Below are positions 1 to 12,200 of a stretch of DNA of 64,000 nucleotides, in pieces. The stretch is from Tribonema minus (taxonomy: Eukaryota; Sar; Xanthophyceae; Tribonematales; Tribonemataceae). Under the pieces are notes generated by a model. The model had not been told where the DNA came from and did no database searches. It was given only the letters and a program-made list of their open reading frames with translations. Both the position numbers and the translations under genes were made by a program. Where the stretch lies: assembly GCA_017506865.1 (NCBI GenBank), contig JAFCMP010000526.1:434001-498000 (forward strand). Reading direction: 5' to 3'. Positions within the stretch are counted from its first letter, which is position 1. Every line of letters begins with the position of its first letter.

Positions 1-2
1 CC

Positions 3-341
3 AACAGCGTGAGCAGCGGCGCCGCCGCCGCCGCCGGCCTGAGCTCCGCGGCGGCGGCGTCGCGCCGCGGCAGCGGCAGTGGCGGCAGCTACAGGAGCGC
101 CATGGGCATGGTGCGGCGGATGAGCAGCGGGTTCTCGGCGGCGTCGGCGCGCGAGGGCGGCGTTGACGGTGGCGGCAGCGGCGGCGGCGGCGGCGGCGGC
201 AGCACCGCGCGCAGCGTGATGGAGAGCAGCGGCGCCAGCGGCGGCGGCGGCCGCGAACGCGAGGGCAGCGGCGGTGGGTACGCGGGCCTGCCGCGCAGCA
301 GCAGCAGCAGCGTTGACGGCTGCAACTGCTGCGTCATGTGA
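3..341 (+). CDS. C-terminal end of a Ser/Gly-rich protein with a CaaX-type tail (5' partial)
   Basis: The reading frame is open from the window edge (first full codon at base 3) to a TGA at 339-341, so only about 112 C-terminal residues are visible. They are almost entirely low complexity: alanine runs, then Ser/Gly/Arg, then long glycine stretches. The protein ends DGCNCCVM. The last four residues, CCVM, fit a CaaX box (Met favours farnesylation), with two nearby cysteines that could be palmitoylated, so a membrane-tethered protein such as a small GTPase, kinase or SNARE is possible. No catalytic domain is visible and I do not assign a family. Opposite-strand frames here are open only because of the GC-rich repeats. 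That it is coding rests on codon-like GC3 and a recognisable tail. Confidence 0.5.
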   Translation, partial: NSVSSGAAAAAGLSSAAAASRRGSGSGGSYRSAMGMVRRMSSGFSAASAREGGVDGGGSGGGGGGGSTARSVMESSGASGGGGREREGSGGGYAGLPRSSSSSVDGCNCCVM

Positions 342-2210
342 CGCAGGCGGTCTGCAGCGCGCGCGGGGGCGAGACAGCGCTCGCCCTGAACCGAGGGTTT
401 TTCAGTGGCTGAGAGAGGGTCTGCCGCGGCATGCATCGCATGCTGCGCGCCTCCGCGCTGCGCGTGCAGCGCTGCGCATTGCGATAGCCGCGTCGCTGCG
501 CCAGTGCCGTCTTTGGTTTGGCAGCAGCGACGCAAGTACAGAGAGGCACCGGTGGGCGTCGGCGGCAGTGCTGCAGCCGGCGGAAGCAGCCGCGGCGGCG
601 GCAGCTGCAGCGGCGGCGGCAGCAGCAGTGGCGGCAGTAGCAGGTGCGGCGGCATTAGCCGCTGCAGCGCAGGTGGCGATTGCTCCAGCGCAGACCAGGT
701 GCTGTGGCATCGGAGCTGATATCCGCCGGGCATGCGGACGTGCCCGCATACATACCGTAACGACCGGCGGGCAGCGCCCGTTCAGTCCTGTTAGGCGGCA
801 GCGTTGATATTCCAAGTGTTGATGAATGCGAACGACGCGAGCGCGCCTCGCATGCGTCCTTATAGAGCCAGGAGCCACTGATCGAGGCAGGCACCGCGGC
901 AGCTGACAACGGCAGTCAGCAATGCTCGGCGCGAGCGCGGGCGTACCGCACGCTTGCACATGGACGGGTGTGCCGCGACAAACTTGAACCTCAAGTTGCA
1001 CGCGAGGAGGGCGCGCGCACTGCTGGCGCTCGAGTCGCGCTGGCGGCGTGCGTGCGCGACCGTGGAGGCGCGATCGATCGATCGGTTGCGCTCCGCGTGT
1101 GCGCTCGCAAAGCGGGTGCCGAGTCGGCAGTTGCGACGGCGGGCGGCGCAATGGGCGCACACGCTCGGACACGCTGCGTGGAGGTCTCCTTGAGCCTCCC
1201 TATTTAAGCTACACATATATATGCGTGGCTCCCGAGCCCCCCTGTCCGAGCTCCACACAGTAGCTGCCTGCCCCCACATACAAATGGCCTACCTGCCTAG
1301 CCCCGCATATACTATGGCCCGGCACCAGAGGGCTGCGATTCTCCCTCCCTCGGTGTGTGCGCGACACATTCATTTTTGGTCCGCTTTCCTTCACTACAAG
1401 ACGGACGCTGCACATGTGCTTCCCCTTTTCAAAAAGTTTTATGCATCTGGTTTGTCTGATCTGAATGCATGTATGCTGATGGTTGGTGGCTTGTGGCATA
1501 TGTCAGTGCTAGACCGTGCCTGCCACCAACTATGAATCTCTGCTCTCTCTGTGCCGATTCAGGGGCAACGACTGCTGTTACATAGTGCGCCGTTTCTGAA
1601 AACGGATGGGCACGCCTACGCAGTTGCCCGCCTTTGCTGCTGCCGCGCGCTGCGCCTGCAGCACTGCCGTCGCCCGCCAGCGCCTCTCCTGGGACCGGCG
1701 CCAGTGCGTTAGTGCTGCGATTGCGCTGAGCAGCGCTGACCGCACTGCGCGCAGACGTGCAGCTTTGCGCAGGAGACTGGACTTCAACTTCAAGCCAAGG
1801 GGTTGCGACGAGCACACGTCATGGACCAGCTTCCTGGCATGATGCAGCGCTTGAGTCCATCAGCGCTGCTGGTACGCAGAGCATGCCCGCACTTGCTAAC
1901 ACGGCCGGCGCTGCCGCCACCACTGCCGCTGCCGCTGCGCCGCCGCCGCCGCTGCGCCGCCGTCGTCGCCGTGCCGCGCCGCCGGCCGGCCCAGTCCTCG
2001 CACGCCGACGCTGCTGATCACGCAGGCTGTGCTTGGTGCTGCAAGATGTGCCCGACAGAGTAGGAACCGTGGTCCGACGCCGTGGTTAGCAGGGACTTGC
2101 AGTGACACAACCAGGATTTTCGGGGTGCCCTTTCGTGAGTTTCGTCGCAAATCCAACAACTTCAAGTGTCTGATCTGATAAGTGCGATACCATAGGGACT
2201 ATCGCAAGAC
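342..2210. other. Intergenic stretch between the CaaX gene and peptidase A
   Basis: No gene is supported here. Bases 560-690 contain a GGC/AGC-rich segment that resembles the Ser/Gly codons of the preceding gene and may be a decayed copy of them. Around 1198-1222 there is a TATTTAAG next to an ATATATAT run, which looks TATA-like, but it is 1 kb from the next start codon. Bases 1900-1990 are another GCC/CCG-rich patch. The long frames on both strands overlap each other and have no recognisable protein content. Confidence 0.4.
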
Positions 2211-5200
2211 ATGCGGCTGTGGTGGGTGCTGCTGGTGGTGGTGGCGGCGGTCACGGCACGCACGCCCGACGTGCACGTGAGTGCATGGACAGTATGGTCA
2301 ATCAATCTGAAATCCTAAAATCCGCCTAAGATTTCGTTGTTGCTCCTAGACCAGATGTGGCTTTCCCGTGCGCGTGTGCAAGTATGTGCGTAGTTGTCAA
2401 GTCTTGCCGTGTCTGGTCACGTCGAAGGTCCGTCTCAAACAGTGCACCAGCGCTCTTGTCTGCATCTTGAACGAGGTAAGCAGGCGCCTTGGTTTGTCTG
2501 ATCGTCAGCGCCGCCAGGCTGTTATTGAGGCTACCTTAGCGACATCAAAATTCGTAAATTGTCGTTGGTCAACTTCTCTATAGCTGCGACGCTCCATCTC
2601 ATGCCATTGTCTGAGCTTTGTTGATGAGGCAAGCCTAGCAAACTTACTTACGGGTCAACCGTATTGATTGCACGAGGCTTGGCAGGATTCGTGTGGCTAG
2701 CATTGACACTCGCTGTCGTGCATGGTGGCATTGTAGGTGTCTGCGGCGCTGCATAGAGGGTCAGGGCAACCAGGATTACAGGTCAAACCCGCAAGTGATC
2801 AATGACGTGACTCTTGCGATGTCCAGTCTGAGACTTTGCTCGCATTGTTACCATGCCGACGTGTTGACATCACCCACGTCACATGCTGGCACTCTGTATG
2901 TATTGCCAGTTGCTAACTTCAAGTCCAAAGATCAACAGACTTTCTTCCCATCTGGTAGATGTACCTAGCTGAGGAGGCCTAGGTTTAGAGTTAGGATATG
3001 GCAGGGCGCGCATGCAAGCAGCTGCTAGATCCTCAATAGCAAGATTTCTGCATACTGGGATGGGATTGTGTGTCATTCTCCATTTGACCAGCGAGGTCTG
3101 CTGCGCATGCGCACTGCGCTGATGTGACCTCCTTCACCAGCGCAGCAGCAAGCAACGGCGTGTCCCAGCGAATGCACCCTGCAACCATGCGAGCAGCTCA
3201 TAGGGTCATCCACAAGAAGTTACCGTAGTATCAGCTGAACCGCTCGTCGGCTGGCAGTCGGAAGATGCTTCCGCTGCTGCCGCCGCCGCTGCTGCTCGTG
3301 CTGCTGCTGCCGCTGCCGCCGCTGCTGCCGCCGCCGCCGATGCCAGTGCAGCTGCGTTAACGCACAGCACCACACTTGACGAGCGCATTCGCAACATATA
3401 TGACGTGTTTGCCGCAGGGGCATGCGGCGGTAATGGATGGTGACAATGAGTCTCAGCTGCCAGGAACCCCTTCTGCGGCTCCTCTGGACCGCAAGCTGGC
3501 AGCAAAACCTACCCGCAAGGTAAGACACCATGGGCGTGCATAACGGCTACATCCGCCGCCTAGTTTGTCACGTGCTGAATTATTATTTCCAATAGGCGAG
3601 GTGCGCCACCTTTACAAGCACTTGAGCTAACCTTAACCCTCAGCATCCATGTCTGAAACGCGCCCATGGCGTTTACGCTGTTGCATGTTGCGGCACGGCT
3701 GCTGAGCAAGAAGCCATCAGTGCGATGTAATGCAGCTGCCCTGCGTCGCCGGCAAATACAATGTGCGCGCAGCATGTGCTCTTGTCTGGATCTGCAGCTG
3801 ACGGCAATGCAGCCTGCAACTTCAACTGTGTCCGGCCTGCAATTTCAACTGTTTCTGGCCTGCAACTTCAACTGTGTCCTATGCTCGCTGTGCGCGCTTC
3901 ATTGTTGTGATCTGCAGCCCACGCGCAAGCCGACGCGTCGAACGACTCGCAAGCCCAGTGCCCATGCGCCAACAAAACGGTGAACGCCAAAGCTCGTGCT
4001 ACATGCACAGCATGGCACAGCACTCTCCGTGACAGGAGTGAACTGCCTTCTGCGCAGGGTCACCGTCACAAGCGTGCTGCATTCATGTCCTGCAAAGTGC
4101 ACTCGCGTCTCGCAACAGTGCACTCATGTCTCTTGCGGGAGGCTGCAATCGTGTTAAATGAGTGTGCTACGCAGTGTCGACGTCTGAACCTCACACTTGA
4201 AGCTGGTCTTTAAATTTGAAGAGTGCGTCCCCCAGCCGCGAGAGCTGCGGTCATGGCAGCCCGGCGATGCATGTTTGTACATACCATGCCAGCGTCTGCT
4301 CAGCGCCAGCTCATGCGCCAGCTACGATGTCTTGCGCACGCTTTGCAAGTGTGAAGTCCGGCGCATCTCGTTCGCGCTCATAGCACTCTCAAACTCCGAA
4401 CAGCGTGACATCGTGGTTTGCGCTGCCGCCTTCACGGTGGCCCATAGTCTATACTTCTTCTTGAAGTACAGTTAGTAGGCATCGCTGCAGATGTAAGACC
4501 CCATACTTCTTTTTCAAAGTACAGTTAGTAGGCATTGCTGCAGATGTAAGACCCCGCAGTTGCGCAAACCAGCGGAGCATATGATTCTGGACACATGCCA
4601 CGCGCCGACCACCCGCGCTTGGTGAGCCCCCTCCATTCTCTACTTCAACCCCCCTCCTTCAACTTCAACCCCCCTTCTTGAACTTCAACCAGCCTTGACG
4701 TTGGCCCTCCTCAGGCCCACGCGGCGTCGTACCCGCAAGCCCACGCCGCGCGCAACCAACCCTGCGCCGGACCCCACAAAGTTCAACATCTCGTTGAAGT
4801 TCGCGGCCGACACCCCCAATGACATCAAGGCCCTCTTCAAGAAAGCCGCCAAGAAGTGGGAGAGTGTCATCACGGCGGATGTGTCGGACTTTCCGGCGTG
4901 GACCAAGGACTGGTTCGGCGGTTTCGTGCCCGGCGTCAAGTACTTCGGGCGCGTTGACGATATCGTCATCGCCGCCCAGGTGACATTCCTGGGTAAGTGA
5001 TACGGGCACTTTGGACGACACTGTGATGCCGCGCAAGTGTCGTTCCTGGGTGAGTGACACAGGGTACTTGAACCGCGTTGGCGACCTTGTCAGCAGCGCA
5101 CAGGCGTCGTTCCTGGGTAAGCGACACAAGCGCTTTGGGCGCGGGGGGCGACACTGTCAGCGGCGCACGGGTGTTGTTCCTCGGTGAGTGCCACTGTCAC

Positions 5201-6259
5201 ATTGCCGCGCGGAAGTGACGTGCCTGTAGACACGGTCACGTCAGCGCGTGAGCGACGTTTCTCGGCCAGCTTGCGCGCACCGTGCGTCAACGCCCAAGTA
5301 CTGTGGGCGCGTGGATGACAAGTGGTATCGCCGCACACGTGACACTGACCTAGGCACTGACCCTGGGGTCAGTGTTCAATGGGCTAGTGTGCTTTGCTGG
5401 ACTTGCCATCGCCGTGCGGGCGACGCTTCCAGACATTCTGAAAGATCGGGTGACGCTTTCAGACATTCTGAAAGATCAGACGATGCGTGCTAGGATTGCC
5501 CAAGTAAACTTGTAGGGTTCAGTAGGGTTAGGGTTAGGAATAGCGTCGGCGCATGTTCCCCATTGCTCAGTTTCATGATAGTATCAGATTACAATGTAGA
5601 CACTGTGCCGCTGCCGCATGCTTGGAATGGCACTCCTGCCCCCGTTCTTCCTGGTACTGTCAACTCAGCCTTGCAGCAGACCGCAAAGGCAGCGCGTGTC
5701 GACATTCCCCTGCAGCGCAGCACCGCGTAGGGCGCGTGCGCACACGCGCGTCAGCGATGCGCGCGCAAGATTTCCAATTCAAATAAAGTTCAACTGTGTG
5801 TCAGCGCTCCACACACATCATCACGCCGCCCCCCGTGGCGTGAAAAAGTGAATGCACTGCCACGTGAAAACAGGCTGTCGATCTTCAGCAGCAAACAGCC
5901 GGTGCTGCTGCTGTGAAGCGCAGCGCAATGGATGAGAGCAAACGTCATCAAGCAGGGGCATGCAAACAAATTGACGCAACACTGCCCTGGCGTACCCCCT
6001 TCCCCCCCCCCCCCCTCCCCTCCCAACGCGCACGGCGGTGCCCCCCCTCTCCCCCCCCCACGCGCGCAGCGACACTTACCTGCCCGCCCCCACTGAACCT
6101 TTTTGAACTCGCCGCAGACGGCGTGGGCGGTACCCACATACCCTGGCGTACCTCCCCCCCCCGTCTATGCGCACAGCGATACCTACTACCTGGCCCCCCT
6201 CCCCTTAACATCTTGCACTCGCTGCAGATGGCGCGGGCGGTACACTAGCATACTCCCCC

Positions 6260-6294
<35 letters not shown>

Positions 6295-9200
6295 CAGCGA
6301 TACTTACCTACGCCCCCCCCCCCCCCCTTAACATCTTGAACTCGCCGCAGACGGCGTGGGCGGTACACTAGCGTACTCCGGCCCGTACTACATGCGCGGG
6401 GACACCAAGCTGCCCATCTCCGGTGTGCTCTTTTTTGACGTGGAGGACGTGCAGCCTCTGCTCGACAACGGCTCCTTTGGCGACGTCGTCCTGCACGAGA
6501 TGGGGCACGTCCTGGGTGAGTCGAGCGCTGCTGCAAACCCTACCAGTAGGGTTCAGAATGAGAGATGAAGTCAATGCGCAGCCTCTGCTCCACGACGGCT
6601 CCGTTGGCAACGCCATCCTGCACGAGATGGGGCACGTCCTGGGTGAGTTGAGCGCTGCTGCTGAACCCAAATGTTAGCGTTTCAGGGTCATGACTCATGA
6701 CGTCGTAGGTGAGTCGAGCGCTGCCGCAAACCCAATCAGTAGTGTTCAACATCAAAAAATGAATCGATGTGCAGCCGCTTATCGACGACGGCTCGTGTGA
6801 CGACATCGTCTGCTCGAGATGGGGCACGTCCTGGGTGAGTTGAGCGCAAGGCCGACCAATTCAAGCTGAGCGCTGACAAAACATCCTCTCAATAATAAGT
6901 GACGGTCTGTTTGCGCCAGAGGTGTCAGTGGCCGCGGAAGGGCTGCCGTTCTGAGCGGCAGCGCTCCGCTTGACAAATCGCACGCCCCAGGTGAGACGTT
7001 CGCTGGTGCAACGTAGGCTCAGGACGACTGACAATGCGCATCGATAAAGCGTTGCATCTGCTGAGTACATGTGCACTTGGTGCTGCATGGGCGCCACTCC
7101 AGCAGAGCGAGTAGCCTGGTGTGATGGTTTTGCTCGCTTGGCAGCCAATCAGTTAGCCAGCTCTCGTTGTAAGCACACGCCAAGGGTATGTCTACATGTC
7201 CTGGCCCACGAGCAAATGTGCAGCTCGATAAAATGACTTGTGAGTTGAGCGCTGCTACAAGCTCTGCGATTAGGGTTCAAGGCTGACGGCTTGTGACTCA
7301 TGCCAAGTCAGCAAGTCAAAAAGACTTTTGAGTTGAGGGCGAAGATGGATCCTTTGGCGTAGTCCATCTGCGCTGAATGGGACACGTGCTAGGTGAGATG
7401 AGCGCGTATGAGCACCCCAGACTTGAAGTGTCCCGCTTGAAGTGTGCACCGCCTTGACCTGCCGCTGCGCAATTCATGTCTTGGCGCAAGCAAATGTGAC
7501 CCTGGAGATGTGCAATCACGCATCGCGCCGCCTTCACGGCAGAGCCCACCATGGGCACGTATGAGCGCCCCGGACTTGAAGTGACCTACTTGACGCTCTA
7601 CTTATTGAAGTGCCTCACTTGAAGTGCGCACCACTCGGACGTGCTGCTGCACTCAGCCACTGGCATCGCAGCAAGCCATGCGAGCATCCCAGACTTGAAG
7701 TTCCCTACTTGAAATGCGCACAGCCTGGACTTGAAGTTACATGCTTGAAGTTTGCACCGCGCGGACGTGCCGCCGCGTGCAGGCATCGGCATCGAGGACC
7801 TCTGGCCCACGCTCGCATCCAAGTGCGGCGGGGCGTGCAAGCCCAAAAGCGACGCGTCCTACTACACAAAGGGGAGCACTGGCACGTGCTATGCGCAGAA
7901 GGCAGCCGCGGAGCTGGGGCTCAAGGGGCGGCTGCAGCTAGGTGGGTGGCTTCCAGAAGGTGCTTAATTGTGTCAGTTGCAGTGCTCCGCGTGAAAGCGC
8001 GCTGCGGAGGTGGGCTCGAGAGGTGTCTGCAGCTAGGTGAGCAGCTTCCAGAAGGTGCTTAATTGCGCTAGCTGCAGTGCTCTGTGTAGAAGGCAGCCGC
8101 GGAGCTGGGGCTTCAGGGGCGCCTGCAGCTAGGTGAGTGGCTTCCAGAAGGTGCTTAATTGTGTCAGTTGCAGTGCTCCACGTGAACAGCGCGCTGCGGA
8201 GATGGGCTCTGCAGCTAGGTGAGTGGCTTCCAGAAGGTGCTTAATTGCAGCAGTTGCAGTGCTCCGCGTGAAAAGCGGGCTGGGGAGATGGGCTCGAGAG
8301 GTGTCTGAAAAGCGGGCTGCGGGGACGTGAGTTTCTAACCTGGGGGCCGAGTAATCCTAACGCTATTCAAACTCTAATTTGCACCCCTGAGCTGAACACT
8401 CACTTGGGGGCTGGCGGCATGGCACTGCCGGTTGTGTTGAGGTCTCGCTGAACTTCATTAGAGAAGCAGGGCTGCATGGCGACGCTGCGCTGCGCACTTC
8501 TCACCACACTGCCGCGCTCTGTTATTCTGTGATTAGTAGGTACATGTTGGTAACCTCCTTAGGGTTAGGGTTGAGGTTAGGGTTAGGGTTAGCACGGCCA
8601 GGACTTGTGCCGCGGAATGACTGCATTGGAAGCGGCATGAGCGCTGTTCACGGCCTTGCCTTGCCATGCCATTTGTCAATTGATTGCATGGCAGGTAAGA
8701 AATTTCCCGCGCGCCCTGACGCTGGCGCTAACCCTATGTAACCCTAGGCCGGCCATCGTTAATAAAGGCGGTCTGCCGAACTGAAGAGCTGATGCTGCAC
8801 CGACCGCGCGTGGTGCCTGTGCTGTGCTGCAGAGACGAACCTCGGCGTGGGCATCGCGTGCAGGAATTGGGACGAGGTATGTATGCTTAACCCAAGCCTA
8901 ACCCTACGAGTATGGGGTCTTGCTCATAGCAAGTGATTCCCTCTCATACGAGACCGCAGAGCCTGTGTGTACCCAACAACTTCAACAACAACCTCAACAG
9001 TGCTTGCTTTTACTTGTGCACGCCGGCCTGCTGCTGCTGCCATGCGCCATACATAGGGCAGCGATTCACTGCTGACGCAAGCCGCCGGGCACTGTGACTG
9101 AGATTTAGGAATAGGGTTAGGGTTAGCATCATAAGACTGATGTAGTGCAGCGAGTTTCTCATCCAGCTTTTCACCAAGCAGGAGTGCGTATGCACCAGCG

Positions 9201-12200
9201 AGTGCACAATGGATTTACGCGTTCGCAGGCGGCGCTGATGAGCTATTGTCACAATGGTAATGGCCTTGGGTAAGTATGCCGTTGGTGTGACCCCGGAGGG
9301 GGGGGCTGTTGACGCTGTGTTTCTCGTTCTGTACGGCGCTTTGTAACGAAGTATGGCTCGCTGCGAGCAGCTCTGGCAGCCTCTTGGTAGCATGCAGCGC
9401 CTCTTGTCCACTGTCTGCCACTGGCCCCGACCTTCCAGACGAAGAAAGAGTGCAAACGCTACGCCTCCGAGGCCGTTGACGATACCCTGTTCAGAAACAG
9501 GGTCAACGTTGCTCCATAATCGCTGCGTTGCGCGCCATGTGCAAGATTTAGTTGGCCAACATGCACAGGCCGCACACAACGTTGCTGCAGTGTGCAGCTT
9601 TTAACTGCTGGAAAAAAATGTGTTCGACCCACTCATGGTGCAGCGCACACACTTGATTCAACTGCCGAACTGTGGTCAACTTGCAATGGTGGCGTCTCAT
9701 CACGTTGCGTTTATGGAAGTGCCACGATGCTGCGTTGATTTGGGTGCCCAACTGTTGCGTTGATTGGAGTTGCCTATATCTGTGGTCACCCTCTGTCGGT
9801 GGTGTTTTCCCAGGTTGCTTCAATTGGCGCAGTGACCATAAACCCCCTTCGCTGCTCGTTGCTGCTCCCCCTCTCAGCACCAACTCTGCAACGAACTCAT
9901 GACCGGCATCCTGGGGTCACAGAGCGGACGCACCGGTGGCACCGGAAACCCGCTTAGCAAGATATCCATGTGAGAACCCAACAGCGCATCTATGTGCGCT
10001 CAGGAATCGCCATGCTGAATGGTAGTTGAGAGAGAGGTGCGTGACAGAATGGATGATTGCATGTCTAGGTGCTTTATTTACTTCTGCCTGAGAGGCTAAA
10101 ACCCTATGACTGCGCATGTGTTCACATTTTGTCGGCTGGGAGGGGGGGGCGCCAGTCGCGCGGGGGGGGGGGGGGGGGCTTGATGAGTGCACGACAGTGA
10201 CGTGATTGCTGTTGCGTGTGAGTCACAATCGGTTGTTTGGTAGGAACATTACAGCATGAGCCTGGACCAGTGGAGTCGAGAAGCCAACTTGACCCTAACC
10301 TAACCCTGACCCTAACCCTTATTCTAACCCTAAGTGACCGTAGCGCCACACAGGCAACCCGCTCAGCGAGACAACCCTAACCCTAGCCTAGCTTCGAACT
10401 CTGTCCCTAAGATCCTATACTTTGAGGTATGTACCTATCCAGTTCCTTACTCACACGACGTGAGACACCTTGCTAACCCAGCCGCCTATGCCGTGACCAC
10501 AAGCCGCTCTCAACCGGGGAGCAGGCCTCTACTCCAGTGTCTGCAGCCGCCGTTAGCAGACCCTGGCGCAAGCGCAGGCTCAGTCAGTGCTCAACCGATC
10601 CAGCGCTTGTCGTGAACTTCCAGTCGTATAGCCAGGCTGACGTCAGGACGCTGACAGTTGCCCAAACATCACAGACCTCCTCGCCGCTTTGGTGAGTTGA
10701 AGTGAGGGCGTTGATGGCGTCGATGATGTTTACATACATACATACATACATGCATACATACATACATACTGCCGGCTGCCAGTGCGACCAGCGCCACCTG
10801 CGCAGGTCCCCCCATCCTGCTTCGGGAGCGCCTGCCGCGCGCAAACTACTTCAACTACCACTTCAACTACTACTTCAACTATGGCATTCACGGCTCACTG
10901 GCGACCTCGGCTGCCACCTTGCTGCGTGATCAAGTGCCGCTCACTGACATCTTGCGCCTGAGAAACGCCACTGTAACTGACAACCCCCCACCTGATTGTC
11001 CCCCGCTTGCCTGCCACAGTGGTGCACTTCAAGATCTAGGATACACGGTGAGCGAGCTCTACTTGCGCGAAACGCTCGCATTTCGCAGCACGCAGTTTAT
11101 TACTTTGCATCCTTGAAGCGTTGCAGCCTTCCACTTGTGATTTTACTTGGGAGGTCCACGAGCACGGGGTTCACCGGCAACTGCAAGTAGTTCACAGCGA
11201 GTTCGGCTGTGACCTCAAGTAGCCCAGCCGTGCACTGCACGCACCATTGAGGGCCAACCAGCGTCCAATGTACATCAGAAATGGTTGCAGCACCCTCAAG
11301 CAATCCAGCGTTTCTGGGTGAGGAGCAGATCGCGACTTAGGGTTAGGGTTAGGGTTAGGATTAGGGTTGTCCAACAACAATCCTGCATGTTCAACCGAAG
11401 TGCATACCAACTGCCGCATGATCATTCTTGTAGCTCAAAGCGAGGTCAGGAGAGTACGCCTTATGCGTTCAAAGTGTCCGCTGAAAGGTTGCACGCTCCT
11501 CCTGTGCTGCCGTTTCTCAATCTTGCGGCAGCACGCTTATTTGCTGGCTTGTCCCAGGCCTCTGAGGTACTTCAAACTCGTGTCACAGCTACCATCGGAG
11601 TGTCTGTGCCCATCATGCTTTGAACATTCGTTGGTGCCTCTATCATATGCGTGCAACTATCTGCTGGCTTGCATTTTGTGGTGACGGATCGGACCCTGAG
11701 ACGCCTACAGAAACGCGCCAGCGGTGGCATTGTGCGCAAGTACCCACGACGACCGTTCACGCGCGTGCCGTCGGTTATCACCGGCCGAACTGAAGTCACG
11801 CAGGCAGCTGAACCCACTTTGCAAACTCGCTTCAAGTCCTCAATGATTTGAGCACTGAGCTATGCTGCGCTGCTGAGTCACTCTCGAGTGGACGACGCCG
11901 AGGCCGATGCTGCCACCTTCGACCCTGCAGGCTGCGCACGCGCAGCAGCGCTCAACCTTGCGCCCCATCGAAACCGTTTGCCCAAAGCGCTGAGTCATGC
12001 CATCCTGGCGTGTCTCTCTCGGGTGGACTACACCAAGGCCGACGCGTTCGACCGTGCCGGCTGCACGCGCGCGCCAGCGCTCAACTTTGCCTGAGAATTA
12101 TCATTTTTCTGTGAGAAACACCAGTCATCAGTCGTGTCAGGGCTATGATTTGCTCTGCGGCTGTGTCTCTCTCAGGTGGACTACACAAGGCCGACACTCT

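Noticed and set aside
2350..2475. Possible extra Cys-rich exon in peptidase A between acceptor 2349 and donor 2476
   Set aside because: It is in phase and open (42 codons), but paralogue B has no counterpart and both genes join exon 1 to the PTRK exon in phase without it.
3230..3440. Ala-rich open frame upstream of the PTRK exon of peptidase A
   Set aside because: It reads a long alanine run plus a TLDERIRNIYDVF segment but cannot be joined in phase, and B has nothing similar.
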